NCBI GenBank assembly: GCA_013334335.1
Contig: JAAXXR010000010.1
Location: 1-50,184 of the forward strand
Direction of reading: 5' to 3'
Length of the DNA: 50,184 nucleotides
Source of the DNA: Chlorobiaceae bacterium
GTDB lineage: Bacteria; Bacteroidota; Chlorobiia; Chlorobiales; Chlorobiaceae
In this document: positions 29,171-38,686 of the stretch, one piece after another
How positions within the stretch are numbered: position 1 is the first letter of the stretch
Layout of the letters: each line of letters begins with the position of its first letter
The notes under the pieces: generated by a model
What the model saw: only the letters and a program-made list of their open reading frames with translations
Told to the model about the DNA's origin: nothing
Databases searched by the model: none
Program-made: the position numbers and the translations under genes

Positions 29171-30856
29171 ATGAAAAAAACGCTGACCGTCTTCGCCCTG
29201 CTGCTGCTGAGTTCTCTGGCCGGTTGCGGACGGCAGTCGCCAGAAAAGCTCAGGACGAACCATATCGTGGTCGCCGTCACGGCCGATTTCGATTACCTCA
29301 ACCCCCTCCTGATCCAGCTTTCGCTCTCCAGGGAGCTCTGCGCGCAGATCTACCCCTCCCTGGTCAGGCCGTCGCACGACGAGAAAAACGGAACGATCGT
29401 TTACCTGCCCAACGCTGCCCGCAGCTGGGAGTTCTCTGCCGACGGCAGGAGCGCGACCTTCCACCTGAACAGCTCGGCCATCTGGGAGGACGGTAAAAAG
29501 GTCACCTCACGCGATTTCAGCTTCTCCTACCGCCTCTACGGCAACCCTGCCATCGCCAGCAGCCGTCAGGACTACCTGAACGACCTGCTCCAGGGACCGG
29601 ATGGCGGGACCGATTTCGGGCGGGCGGTGCTGACCCCCGACGACTCGACGCTGGTGCTCCGCTTCAGACGGCCGATGGCTCCTGCTATCGTGCTCGATCA
29701 CTTCAACGACCTCTTGCCGGTCGCCGAACATGTGTTCCGTTCGGTCGACCCTGACGAGATCCGCCCGAAAGCCGCCCGGTTTCCGGTCATCGGGGCCGGC
29801 CCCTTCAGGGTGAAGAGCTGGAAGCGCCAGTCGAAGCTCGTGCTGGTTTCAAGCCCCACATCGGTGCTTCCACGGCCAGCCGCGACCGCCATGGTCACCT
29901 TCCTGGTGGTACCGGAGTATACGACACGCCTCGCCATGCTCAAGTCCGGGCAGATCGACGCCATGATCGCCTCCGGAGGCATCACGCCGAAGGATGCGGA
30001 CGAAATCTCGCACAGCAACCCCGACATCTCGATCCTGCCGGTCAGGAACCGCTACTTCGACAGCGTGGTCTGGCTGAATATCGACGGTGAAAGCTGGAGA
30101 AAACGGAAAGCCGTCGAGCCGAACCGCTTGTTCGGAGACCGCAGCGTGCGGCAGGCGATGACCTTCGCCATCGACCGCCAGGCCATCATCGACGGGTTCA
30201 TGGGGCCAGGACACGCCACGATCGTGAACACGACGCTGTCACCGGCCTACTCGGCCATAGCTGACCGCTCCCTACACAACTATGACTACGACCCCGACCG
30301 AGCCATCTCCCTGCTCAAGCAGGCCGGGTGGGTCCCGGGTCCTGACGGCATTCTGCAGAAAAACGGCCGGAGGTTCTCCTTCGAACTGGCGGCCCCGGTC
30401 GGCAACCCCCGCAGAAACTATGCGGCGACCATCATCCAGCAGAACCTCAGGGAGATCGGTATCGACTGCCGCCTCAGGTTTGACGAAAACCTTATGTTCC
30501 TGAAAAATCAGAACGAGTTCCGCTACGATGCCGCCTTGTCCGGCCTTGCTGCCGAAACCCTCCCTTTCCAGCTCGTCATCTGGGGCTCGGACTTCCAGAG
30601 CCACCCGTTCAACTCCTCGGCGTTCAGGAGCGCCCGCCTCGATGCCATCGTCTCCGAACTTACCGGCCCCCTTCCCCGTGATCGGGAACAGGAGCTCTGG
30701 AAAAACTACCAGCAGATCCTGCACGAAGAGCAACCCCGTTCTTTCCTTTACTATTATGACGAACTCGAGGGGTTCAGGCGCAGGGTGCACGAGGTGCGCC
30801 CAAGCATGTTCGCCACGCTGGCCAACATGTACGACTGGAACGTCGGGGACAAATGA
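29171..30856 (+). CDS. ABC transporter substrate-binding lipoprotein, peptide family 5
   Basis: The 561-residue product is a family 5 extracellular solute-binding protein (oligopeptide/DppA type). It starts with a lipoprotein signal whose lipobox is LAGC at residues 16-19. Family blocks include WEFSADGRSATFHLNSSAIWEDGKKVTSRDF near residue 75, FGDRSVRQAMTFAIDRQAII near 320, and DRAISLLKQAGW near 378. No permease or ATPase gene is adjacent, so the partner transporter is elsewhere or the protein has another role. It lies 30 bp after bshB1 and 163 bp before bchF. Confidence 0.9.
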   Translation: MKKTLTVFALLLLSSLAGCGRQSPEKLRTNHIVVAVTADFDYLNPLLIQLSLSRELCAQIYPSLVRPSHDEKNGTIVYLPNAARSWEFSADGRSATFHLNSSAIWEDGKKVTSRDFSFSYRLYGNPAIASSRQDYLNDLLQGPDGGTDFGRAVLTPDDSTLVLRFRRPMAPAIVLDHFNDLLPVAEHVFRSVDPDEIRPKAARFPVIGAGPFRVKSWKRQSKLVLVSSPTSVLPRPAATAMVTFLVVPEYTTRLAMLKSGQIDAMIASGGITPKDADEISHSNPDISILPVRNRYFDSVVWLNIDGESWRKRKAVEPNRLFGDRSVRQAMTFAIDRQAIIDGFMGPGHATIVNTTLSPAYSAIADRSLHNYDYDPDRAISLLKQAGWVPGPDGILQKNGRRFSFELAAPVGNPRRNYAATIIQQNLREIGIDCRLRFDENLMFLKNQNEFRYDAALSGLAAETLPFQLVIWGSDFQSHPFNSSAFRSARLDAIVSELTGPLPRDREQELWKNYQQILHEEQPRSFLYYYDELEGFRRRVHEVRPSMFATLANMYDWNVGDK

Positions 30857-30906
30857 CCATTGATTTACCGGGGAGGCCATACCAACGATCCCGCATCTTC
30901 CATGGT

Positions 30907-30931
30907 CAACTTTCAACGAGCAACTTTCAAC
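30907..30931. repeat. Tandem CAACTTTCAAC repeats upstream of bchF
   Basis: The 11-base sequence CAACTTTCAAC occurs at 30907-30917 and 30921-30931, a 14-bp period. It lies about 90 bp upstream of bchF. It could be a regulator site or a scrap of a dispersed repeat; binding is unproven. Confidence 0.45.
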
Positions 30932-31019
30932 TATCTTTCCGCCCTATTTTGCTATATTCAACGACGTTTTCGCATCCTGCCGGACTGGGTGCATTCACCA
31001 TCAATGACCAAGCATTACC

Positions 31020-31493
31020 ATGCCCCGTTATACACCGGAACAGCTCCAGAAGCGTAACGCCTCTGTCTGGACAAAGTCGCAGGCGATCCTCGCTCCGATC
31101 CAGTTTCTGATCTTTCTGGCCGGCGTCACGGTTACCTGGCTCTACACCGAGGGAATAGGGGTCACCGACTTCGGCTGGATCACCTTCTTCGTCACGCTCA
31201 AGACCTTCATGCTCGTGCTGATCTTCGTAACGGGAGGTTTTTTTGAACTCGAGGTGTTCGGCGCCTTTGCCTTCGCGCCCGAGTTCTTCTGGGAGGATTT
31301 CGGCAGCGCCATCGCCATGGTGGTGCACATCACCTACTTCATCCTGTTCTGGATGGGACTTGATCAGAAAATTCTCATCTGGACCGCCCTGCTCGCCTAC
31401 CTGAGCTACCTCGTCAACGCCGCGCAGTTCGTGATCAGGCTGCTGCTCGAAAAGCATAACGAAAGGAAGCTCAATGCCGGCAAGTCAGCCTGA
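31020..31493 (+). CDS. bchF: 2-Vinyl bacteriochlorophyllide hydratase BchF
   Basis: The 157-residue integral membrane enzyme hydrates the C-3 vinyl group of (bacterio)chlorophyllides. It has the family's short form, with about four membrane helices (residues 22-44, 53-75, 95-115, 119-140) and the N-terminal YTPEQLQKRNASVWTKSQAILAPIQF block. Paralogues such as BchV act on bacteriochlorophyll c/d/e precursors, and sequence alone does not firmly exclude that. Its position beside bchC and bchX favours BchF. The bchC start lies inside its last codons. Confidence 0.9.
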   Translation: MPRYTPEQLQKRNASVWTKSQAILAPIQFLIFLAGVTVTWLYTEGIGVTDFGWITFFVTLKTFMLVLIFVTGGFFELEVFGAFAFAPEFFWEDFGSAIAMVVHITYFILFWMGLDQKILIWTALLAYLSYLVNAAQFVIRLLLEKHNERKLNAGKSA

Positions 31494-32523
31494 AGCAACC
31501 GCAGACACCAAGGCCATGAAAAAATCGAAAGCGATCGTTTTCAGCGGAGTCCGGCAGATCGAGCTCAGGGAGGTCACCCTGAAGCCGGTATCTTCGACGG
31601 ATGTCCTGGTTGAAACCTGGTGGTCCTCCATCAGCACCGGAACCGAAAAGATGGCCCTCAACGGCCTGATACCCTCGCCCCCATTCATCTTTCCCTTCAT
31701 CCCCGGCTACGAAACCGTCGGAAAGATCGTCGAGGCAGGTGATCACGTCAATCAGAGCCTCATCGGCAAATTCGCCTATGTGGCAGGTTCGTTCGGTTAT
31801 GAGGATGTCAACGCGGCGTTCGGCGGAGCATCGCAATTCATCGTCTGCCCGGTAGAAAGCATCACGATCCTCGACGACATCGCCAATCCCCAATGCGGCA
31901 TCGCCCTGCCCCTCGGGGCGACGGCGCTGCACATCGTCGACCTCGCCGGCGTCAAGGGCAAAAAGGTGCTGGTGCTTGGCCAGGGCGCAGTCGGCATTCT
32001 GGCCGCTGAACTGTCGAAGCACATGGGGGCGAGCCTGGTCGCGGTCACCGAGCCCTATGAAAACCGGCTGCGAATCTCCTCGGCTGACATCAAGGTCAAC
32101 CCGGAACGCCAGGACGTTTCAGCAGCACTGGCCGGCTACGAATTCGATGTGCTCATCGACAGCACGGGTATCATGAGTGCCATCGAAACGGGACTGCGAT
32201 TCGTGCGCTTCCATGGAACCGTCATTTTCGGCGGCTACTACCAGCGTATGAACATCGATTATTCACAGGCTTTCGACAAGGAGCTTTCGTTCATCGCGGC
32301 CAGACAATGGGCAAAGGGAGACCTGCAGCGGGTCAGGCAACTGATCGCCGACCGCAAGCTGAACGCGGAAAAGATCTTCACGCACCGCTGCAAGCTCGAT
32401 AACGACCTGATGGCTGCCTACAACCAGGCATTCAACGACCCGGATTGCCTGAAGATGATCGTCGAATGGCAGGCAGAAATCGCCCCCGCCGCTGCGTGCT
32501 CCACCGAAAGCGGAAAAAGCTGA
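31474..32523 (+). CDS. bchC: Bacteriochlorophyllide a dehydrogenase BchC
   Basis: The 349-residue product is the BchC member of the medium-chain dehydrogenase family. It oxidises the 3-hydroxyethyl group to acetyl to give bacteriochlorophyllide a. AIVFSGVRQIELREVTLKP near residue 20 is typical, WWSSISTGTEKMALNG near 50 has the BchC serine in place of the zinc-ADH cysteine, and the NAD-binding loop GKKVLVLGQGAVGILAAELSKHMGA is near 166. A good AAGGAAG site precedes ATG 31474, which overlaps bchF by 20 bp. bchX follows after 9 bp. Confidence 0.92.
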   Translation: MPASQPEATADTKAMKKSKAIVFSGVRQIELREVTLKPVSSTDVLVETWWSSISTGTEKMALNGLIPSPPFIFPFIPGYETVGKIVEAGDHVNQSLIGKFAYVAGSFGYEDVNAAFGGASQFIVCPVESITILDDIANPQCGIALPLGATALHIVDLAGVKGKKVLVLGQGAVGILAAELSKHMGASLVAVTEPYENRLRISSADIKVNPERQDVSAALAGYEFDVLIDSTGIMSAIETGLRFVRFHGTVIFGGYYQRMNIDYSQAFDKELSFIAARQWAKGDLQRVRQLIADRKLNAEKIFTHRCKLDNDLMAAYNQAFNDPDCLKMIVEWQAEIAPAAACSTESGKS

Positions 32524-32532
32524 GCAACGCGC

Positions 32533-33657
32533 ATGTCATCCAGAACCATCGCCATCTATGGCAAGGGAGGCATTGGCAAGAGCTTCACGACGACGAACCT
32601 CAGCGCCACCTTCGCCATCATGAACAAACGGGTGCTGCAACTCGGCTGCGATCCGAAACACGATTCGACCACGTCGCTTTTCGGGGGCGTCTCGCTGCCG
32701 ACCGTCACCGAGGTGTTTGCTGAGAAAAACTCACGGAACGAACAGGTTTCAGTAAGCGACATCGTCTTCCGGAGAGATATTCCCGGATTCCCCCAGCCCA
32801 TCTACGGCATCGAGCTCGGTGGCCCCCAGGTCGGGCGGGGATGCGGAGGCCGCGGCATCATTTCGGGATTCGACGTACTCGAAAAGCTCGGCATCTTTGC
32901 GTGGGATCTCGACATCATCCTGATGGACTTTCTCGGCGACGTCGTCTGTGGCGGCTTCGCAACGCCCCTTGCCCGCTCGCTGAGCGAGGAGGTGCTGCTG
33001 GTCACGAGCAACGACCGCCAGTCGATCTTCACGGCCAACAACATCTGCCAGGCAAATAACTATTTCAGGACCATCGGCGGCCGATCCCGGTTGCTCGGGC
33101 TCATCGTCAACCGGGATGACGGCAGCGGCATGGCTGAAAAATACGCCAAGGCCGCAGGCATCAACGTGCTCATGAAAGTGCCCTATAACATCGAGGCGCG
33201 AGACATGGACGACAGTTTCGACTTCGCCGTCAGGCTGCCGGAAATACGCGAGCGCTTTGACTGCCTCGCCCTCGACATTCTTGCCGGCTCGATCACCCCC
33301 TGCGAAGCAAGAGGACTGGACTTCATGGAGTTTGTCAGGCTGTTTGGCGAAGTCAGCGATGAACTACCTGCTCCGGCGACTGCAGAAGAGCTCTACTCAA
33401 GGCAACAGTCGTCCAGCCAGACCCCGGCGGACTCACCGGTTGACAAGCCCTCACCCCCCATGGAGGGCGAACGCCAGCGCATGCTCGAGTGCATCGCGAA
33501 ACTGCCGGAATCGGAGCGGGAGGTCTGCTCCCTTACCGAGCTCGAACGGAAAACCCCAGCCGAAATCGCCGTGCTGAAAAACCTCACGGTTCCTGAAGTT
33601 GAAGAGCTGCTCTCCTCGGCACGGCGACATCTGAGAAAACTGTTTTTCGAAAACTGA
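32533..33657 (+). CDS. bchX: Chlorophyllide a reductase iron protein BchX with sigma-region-4-like C-terminal extension
   Basis: The product is the ATP-binding iron protein of chlorophyllide a reductase, homologous to nitrogenase NifH. The P-loop GKGGIGKS is at 10-17, QLGCDPKHDST follows near 36, and the [4Fe-4S] ligands are C104 and C139. The family's core ends near residue 280. Residues 281-312 are a Ser/Pro/Gln-rich linker. The last 60 residues (LPESEREV...ELERKTPAEIA...VPEVEELLSSARRHLRKL) resemble the helix-turn-helix of ECF sigma factor region 4. At 374 residues it is longer than the roughly 330 I expect. The partner subunits bchY and bchZ are not adjacent. Confidence 0.93.
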   Translation: MSSRTIAIYGKGGIGKSFTTTNLSATFAIMNKRVLQLGCDPKHDSTTSLFGGVSLPTVTEVFAEKNSRNEQVSVSDIVFRRDIPGFPQPIYGIELGGPQVGRGCGGRGIISGFDVLEKLGIFAWDLDIILMDFLGDVVCGGFATPLARSLSEEVLLVTSNDRQSIFTANNICQANNYFRTIGGRSRLLGLIVNRDDGSGMAEKYAKAAGINVLMKVPYNIEARDMDDSFDFAVRLPEIRERFDCLALDILAGSITPCEARGLDFMEFVRLFGEVSDELPAPATAEELYSRQQSSSQTPADSPVDKPSPPMEGERQRMLECIAKLPESEREVCSLTELERKTPAEIAVLKNLTVPEVEELLSSARRHLRKLFFEN

Positions 33658-33865
33658 ACACCGTCATCAACACTTTTGGAAAACACTCCGTTTTCTCGGA
33701 ACGACCCTTTTCTATTACTGATACATTACTTACATTTGTCATACGAGTCGCAGACAGCGCCCGGCTAACCTCTGTTTTTTCCGGCTTGTACCCACCCCCT
33801 ATCGCCGTCTCTGGCTGTCGGAGACCTCCGTACGATTTTGCCGAACCTCCGCAATTGCCTCGCCC

Positions 33866-33897
33866 TTGTCTCCGGCAATGGCATGCCCCGGAGACAA
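33866..33897 (+). promoter_or_regulatory. Leader hairpin ahead of kinase gene
   Basis: TTGTCTCCGG and CCGGAGACAA form a perfect 10-base stem with a 12-base loop. It sits 4 bp before an AGGAG site in the 302-bp gap between bchX and the kinase. No T-run follows. It may shield or position the ribosome binding site, or be the end of the bchX transcript. Apart from this hairpin and the small ORF, I see nothing in the gap. Confidence 0.4.
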
Positions 33898-33916
33898 CAA
33901 CAGGAGAACCCGGATC

Positions 33917-33973
33917 ATGATCCGCATAACGAAAAAAGCAAACAACGTCATCGGGCATCATGACAACGTTTGA
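33917..33973 (+). CDS. Possible 18-residue leader peptide coupled to kinase
   Basis: The ORF begins with ATG 10 bases after AGGAG and encodes MIRITKKANN followed by VIGHHDNV. It overlaps the first codons of the kinase in another frame. The kinase ATG at 33960 lacks a ribosome binding site of its own at normal distance, so translation may depend on this ORF. A peptide function is not supported. Confidence 0.3.
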   Translation: MIRITKKANNVIGHHDNV

Positions 33974-36362
33974 ACCAGAACGGCCAAGAAAAGTCTTCGA
34001 CAGCCTGACGGTTACCTTCGGGTTCACCTGGAGTCTGGCGATTGCGTTCTCACTCGGCATTTCCGCATGGCAGATGCATCGGGCGATCCAGAACATCGCG
34101 ACGGTTCACGCCCGGCAGGCTTACGAAAAGGAGTACAGTTTCCGGCGCTGGAACGAGTTGACCGACAAAGCGTTCACCATCATCGAACAGCCAGGCCAGA
34201 CCTCCCTGCCCACCAGCCTGTTCATGAACCGGACCATTATCAGCCCCTCGGGAAGGGTCATTTCGACGGCCAATATCGCCAATGTTCCGAACCGCTTCCA
34301 CAGCCCGGGCAGGGTCAGCGACGAGTTCGGCAGCCGTCTGACCGGATTCGTGCCGAGCATGCCGGAGAACGTTCCGGACTCATGGGAAAAACAGTCCCTC
34401 GCCGCATTCACCAGCGGCGAGCAAGAGATCGTTTCGATCACCAGCAACGGTTCGAGCCATTTCCTGCGCCTCATGCGACCGCTCACCGCCACCAAGACCT
34501 GCCTCAAATGCCATGCCGAGCAGGGATTCCGGAACGGAAGCATCATCGGTGGCTTGAGCATCATGCTTCCCATGAACATCTATCGCTCCTCGGAAAAGCG
34601 ACAGCTCGCAGCGCTCAGCCTCGGGCACGGCATTTTCTGGCTGATGGGTCTCGTGGGAATCAGGCTGGGAACCAGGAAAATCAGAAGGTCGCGCGAGAAA
34701 CTCGAACTGCTGCTCGACCATACCGAACAGCTCAACCGCGTGCTCGCCGAAGAGACCGACCGGGCCAACGCCCTGGCTGACAAGGCAAGAAATGCGAGCG
34801 CCGCGAAAAGCGAGTTCCTTGCCAACATGAGCCATGAGATCCGGACCCCGATGAATGCCATCATCGGCATGGCCGAACTGATGAACGAAACCGAACTGAC
34901 ACCTCGTCAGCAACACTATGTCTCAATGTTCCAGAGCGCTGGCGAAAACCTCCTGAACATCATCAACGACATTCTCGACATCTCCAAAGTGGAAGCGGGC
35001 CACCTCGAACTCGAGCAGACCGGCTTCAATCTTTCCCAACTTGTCGTGGAAACCTGCGACATCATCGCCGATCGGGCTTCGAACAAAGGTATCGAGTTCA
35101 GCATCGTCAATGGCATGGATCTTCCGGAGTACGTCATTGGTGATCCGGCACGCATTCGTCAGGTACTGGTCAACCTTGTCGGCAATGCCGTCAAGTTCAC
35201 GAAGAAAGGATCGATCACGGTTGCGGTGGAAGTGGTCGAACCGAAAGATCCAAAACCGGAGATCAACACAACAGATCCCGTGATGAGCACCATCCTGTTC
35301 TCCGTTACCGATACTGGTATCGGAATACCAGAGAACAAGATATCGATCATTTTCGACAACTTTACCCAATCCTCGTCCTCGACGACAAGGGAGTATGGCG
35401 GTACCGGTCTCGGGCTGGCCATCTCCAAGCGGCTGGTCAATCTCATGGGTGGCGTCATCTCCGTCACGAGCCGTGAAGGGGAAGGAAGCTGCTTCACCTT
35501 CACCGTGCAGCTCCAGCGCGCCCAAACCCCCGATCCGGGATCGAGAAGCGAGCCGGCGGACATCAACGGAGCGAACATCCTCGTTGTGGATGACAATCCG
35601 GCCAACAGGGAAATTTTACGGGAGACGCTTTCCGTTGCCGGTGCAATGGTCACCGAAGCCGAAAACGGTCTCGTTGCCTTGCAGACCTTCGACAAAGCCA
35701 GCAATATGGGCTCGCCGTTCGAACTGGTCGTGCTTGACGGCCGCCTGCCCGACATCGGAGGATCGGAGGTAGCCGAACGGATACGCAAGGACAAACTGCT
35801 GAACACGGCATGCCTGCTGCTCAGTTCAGATCCCCAGAAGGAGGATTTCACGATCTTCAGGGAGCTGGGGCTACCCACGCCGCTGGTCAAACCGGTCAAG
35901 CGGCAGGCGCTGCTCGAAGCGGTCAGCCTTGCACTCGCGGCCAAAAGGACTCCGGGCGGTACCGGCACCGAGAAGCGCACCATCCTGATCGCAGAGGACA
36001 ACCCTGACAACCAGGTACTGATCACCGCCTTCCTGAACGAATCTCCTCATGAAGTCGACATGGCTGTCAACGGCAGTGAAGCGGTAGAAAAATTCAAGAG
36101 CCGGAACTATGACCTCGTCCTCATGGACATCCAGATGCCGATCATCGACGGTTATGAGGCGACAAGGAGAATCCGCAACATCGAAAAGGAGTCGGGCGTT
36201 GCCCGGACCCCGATTCTCGCCCTCACAGCCCACGCGACGACCGAGGAACGGCAGAAATGCCTCGATGCGGGATGTGACGGACATCTGACCAAACCGATCA
36301 AGAAATCGAAATTGCTGGAAGCGATCCGCTACTGCAGCAGACCGGCCGTCCGCGAATCATGA
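33960..36362 (+). CDS. Membrane hybrid histidine kinase with heme-type (DUF3365) sensor and two receivers
   Basis: The 800-residue kinase has membrane helices at about 17-37 and 216-236. They flank an extracytoplasmic DUF3365/Tll0287-like sensor with a c-type heme motif CLKCH at 181-185. HisKA has His292 in ANMSHEIRTPMN. HATPase motifs are NLVGNAVKF near 405, DTGIGI near 451 and GGTGLGL near 480. Receiver 1 (about 539-660) has Asp593 and receiver 2 (about 674-795) has Asp723. The sensor suggests redox, oxygen or NO detection, an inference. The next gene is an HPt protein, the expected phosphorelay partner, but no separate response regulator follows. Confidence 0.92.
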   Translation: MTTFEPERPRKVFDSLTVTFGFTWSLAIAFSLGISAWQMHRAIQNIATVHARQAYEKEYSFRRWNELTDKAFTIIEQPGQTSLPTSLFMNRTIISPSGRVISTANIANVPNRFHSPGRVSDEFGSRLTGFVPSMPENVPDSWEKQSLAAFTSGEQEIVSITSNGSSHFLRLMRPLTATKTCLKCHAEQGFRNGSIIGGLSIMLPMNIYRSSEKRQLAALSLGHGIFWLMGLVGIRLGTRKIRRSREKLELLLDHTEQLNRVLAEETDRANALADKARNASAAKSEFLANMSHEIRTPMNAIIGMAELMNETELTPRQQHYVSMFQSAGENLLNIINDILDISKVEAGHLELEQTGFNLSQLVVETCDIIADRASNKGIEFSIVNGMDLPEYVIGDPARIRQVLVNLVGNAVKFTKKGSITVAVEVVEPKDPKPEINTTDPVMSTILFSVTDTGIGIPENKISIIFDNFTQSSSSTTREYGGTGLGLAISKRLVNLMGGVISVTSREGEGSCFTFTVQLQRAQTPDPGSRSEPADINGANILVVDDNPANREILRETLSVAGAMVTEAENGLVALQTFDKASNMGSPFELVVLDGRLPDIGGSEVAERIRKDKLLNTACLLLSSDPQKEDFTIFRELGLPTPLVKPVKRQALLEAVSLALAAKRTPGGTGTEKRTILIAEDNPDNQVLITAFLNESPHEVDMAVNGSEAVEKFKSRNYDLVLMDIQMPIIDGYEATRRIRNIEKESGVARTPILALTAHATTEERQKCLDAGCDGHLTKPIKKSKLLEAIRYCSRPAVRES

Positions 36363-36386
36363 ATCAACAACAGGAGATGAAACGAA

Positions 36387-36689
36387 ATGGCTGAACCGGA
36401 GATCGTCGAAATTGAACGGGATCTTGAGTACCTCATCCCCGAGTATCTCGAAGGACGACACAGGGATGTCATATCCATGAGAGAGGCGCTGACGAATGGT
36501 GATTTCGAATCGATCAGGATTCTCGGGCATAACATGAAGGGAACGGGGGGCGGTTACGGATTCGATGCCCTCACCGATATCGGAGGGGAGATCCAGCAGG
36601 CGGCAATATCGGCAGACGCCGGCGCCCTTGAAAGGCTGGCCGGCGAACTGGCGGATTATCTCGGCAGGCTGAAGATCAGGTACGTCTGA
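36387..36689 (+). CDS. HPt domain phosphotransfer protein
   Basis: The 100-residue product is a single HPt domain. The phospho-accepting histidine is His48 in LGHNMKGTGGGYGF. The flanking helices are typical. It lies 24 bp after the hybrid kinase and has a good GGAGATGA-like site, so the two are probably co-transcribed and form a relay from receiver to HPt to an unknown regulator. Its stop abuts the stop of the convergent typA gene. Confidence 0.9.
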   Translation: MAEPEIVEIERDLEYLIPEYLEGRHRDVISMREALTNGDFESIRILGHNMKGTGGGYGFDALTDIGGEIQQAAISADAGALERLAGELADYLGRLKIRYV

Positions 36690-38519
36690 TCAATCCATCG
36701 CCTTGGCCTTCTTGACTGCCTTTGCGCGCATGTCTGAGTTCAGGATCTTCTTCCTGATCCTGACGTTTTCCGGGGTCACCTCGAGCAGCTCGTCGTCGTT
36801 GATGAATTCGAGCGCCTGTTCGAGCGAGAGCCTTTTCGGAGGAGTCAACCTCATGGAGTCGTCAGAACCTGAAGCCCGCATATTGGTCAGCTTCTTGGTC
36901 TTGCAGATATTCATCGTGATATCGAGGTCCCGGGTCGATTCCCCGACAACCATGCCTTCATACACCTTGGCGTTCGGCCCGATGAAGAAGGTGCCGCGAT
37001 CCTCGAGACTTGAAATCGCATAGGCGACCGCCACACCGGTCTCTCCGGACACCAGCGCTCCGGTTTCACGGGAAGGAAGCTTGCCCTTGAACGGCTGGTA
37101 GTTGTGGAACACATGCGACATCATGCCCTCGCCCTTCGTGTCGGTGGTGAACTCGAGGTTGTAGCCGATGAGGCCCCTGGTCGGAATCTCGAACTCGAGC
37201 CTGACCATGCCGCCGCGAAGTGTGCCCATATGGGTCATTTCAGCCTTCCTGCGGCCCATCTTCTCGATGACCACACCGGTGTACTCTTCGGGGATGTCGA
37301 TCGTCACATGCTCAACCGGCTCCATCTTGACCCCGTTCTCCTCGCGGAGAATCACCTCGGGCCGAGAAATGGCCATTTCGTAGCCTTCACGTCTCATGGT
37401 TTCGATCAGCACCGAAAGGTGAAGTTCGCCGCGCCCTGAAACACGGAAGGTGTCAGCACTGTCGGTCTCCTCGACGTTGAGGGCCACGTTGGTCATGATC
37501 TCCTTCATCAGGCGCTCACGGATCTTGCGGCTCGTCACCTCCTTGCCCTCAAGGCCGGCAAAGGGAGAGTCGTTGACCGAGAAGAGCATCGAGAGGGTCG
37601 GCTTGCTGATCTCGAACGATTCGAGAAAGTCGGGCTGGCTTGAATCGGCGAGCGTTTCGCCGACGTTGGCGGTGGCAATGCCTGCCAGGGCGACGATATC
37701 TCCTGCAAAGGCCTCCTGGACTTCAACACGCTGCGTCCTGTCGAACAGGAACACCTTGGTGACCGTTCCCTTGCCGACGATGCCGTCCTGTGTCACCAGC
37801 GAAAGCTGCGATCCGGGAGAGACCGTCCCCCTCCGGATGCGGCCAATCACGATCTTGCCGATATAGTCGTTGTAGTCGAGGCTGGTCACCAGCATCTGGA
37901 ACCCTTCATCGTCATGTGCTTCCGGAGGGGGAATCTCCTTGATGATCATGTCGAGCAGGAGGCTCATGTCACCGTCAGGATCGTCCATGCTGTATTTGGC
38001 GATACCGTTTTTCGCGGAGGTGAAGATGTACGGAAAATCAAGCTGCTCTTCGTGGGCGCCAAGCGCGATGAAAAGGTCGAGGACCTGGTCGTGAACCTTG
38101 ACCGGATCAGACTGCGGCCGGTCAATCTTGTTGATGACCACGATCGGCTTCAGTTCAAGTTCGAGCGCCTTGCGAAGCACGAACTTGGTCTGAGGCATCG
38201 GTCCCTCGAAAGCATCGACAAGCAGGAGCACGCCATCGACCATCTTGAGGATGCGCTCGACTTCACCACCGAAATCGGCATGTCCGGGAGTGTCCACGAT
38301 GTTGATCTTGTAACCCTTATGCTGCGCAGCCGCATTTTTTGAGAATATGGTGATGCCCCGCTCACGCTCCTGGGGATTCGAGTCCAGCACCCTGACGTTC
38401 ACCTGCTGGTTGTCCCTGAATGCCCCGGTCTGCTGGAATATGGAATCTACAAGGGTGGTTTTGCCATGATCAACATGGGCGATAATGGCGATATTGCGAA
38501 TATTCTGTTTCCTGCTCAT
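36690..38519 (-). CDS. typA: GTP-binding ribosome-associated protein TypA/BipA
   Basis: The 609-residue translational GTPase acts on ribosome assembly and stress adaptation. G motifs are HVDHGKTTL near residue 16, the effector RERGITI near 52, [14 protein letters not shown] near 75 and NKIDRP near 131. The C-terminal TypA-specific domain follows. ATG 38519 is the family start ([21 protein letters not shown]); in-frame codons upstream run into the divergent ccsA-like region and look non-coding. Confidence 0.95.
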   Translation of the reverse strand: MSRKQNIRNIAIIAHVDHGKTTLVDSIFQQTGAFRDNQQVNVRVLDSNPQERERGITIFSKNAAAQHKGYKINIVDTPGHADFGGEVERILKMVDGVLLLVDAFEGPMPQTKFVLRKALELELKPIVVINKIDRPQSDPVKVHDQVLDLFIALGAHEEQLDFPYIFTSAKNGIAKYSMDDPDGDMSLLLDMIIKEIPPPEAHDDEGFQMLVTSLDYNDYIGKIVIGRIRRGTVSPGSQLSLVTQDGIVGKGTVTKVFLFDRTQRVEVQEAFAGDIVALAGIATANVGETLADSSQPDFLESFEISKPTLSMLFSVNDSPFAGLEGKEVTSRKIRERLMKEIMTNVALNVEETDSADTFRVSGRGELHLSVLIETMRREGYEMAISRPEVILREENGVKMEPVEHVTIDIPEEYTGVVIEKMGRRKAEMTHMGTLRGGMVRLEFEIPTRGLIGYNLEFTTDTKGEGMMSHVFHNYQPFKGKLPSRETGALVSGETGVAVAYAISSLEDRGTFFIGPNAKVYEGMVVGESTRDLDITMNICKTKKLTNMRASGSDDSMRLTPPKRLSLEQALEFINDDELLEVTPENVRIRKKILNSDMRAKAVKKAKAMD

Positions 38520-38686
38520 CTTTTGTCGACAAATAAGTATATTAAAAATCCATACGGGCCGAATATACACTTTTTCCCTTGAATTGCAGGCCTGAATGAA
38601 CATTTGCCAATTCAGCCCGGTTCCGCTCCGCTTCGCACGGTCAGCCGGAGCCTGTACCGATCGAACGATTCCCATCCTGCTCGCCA

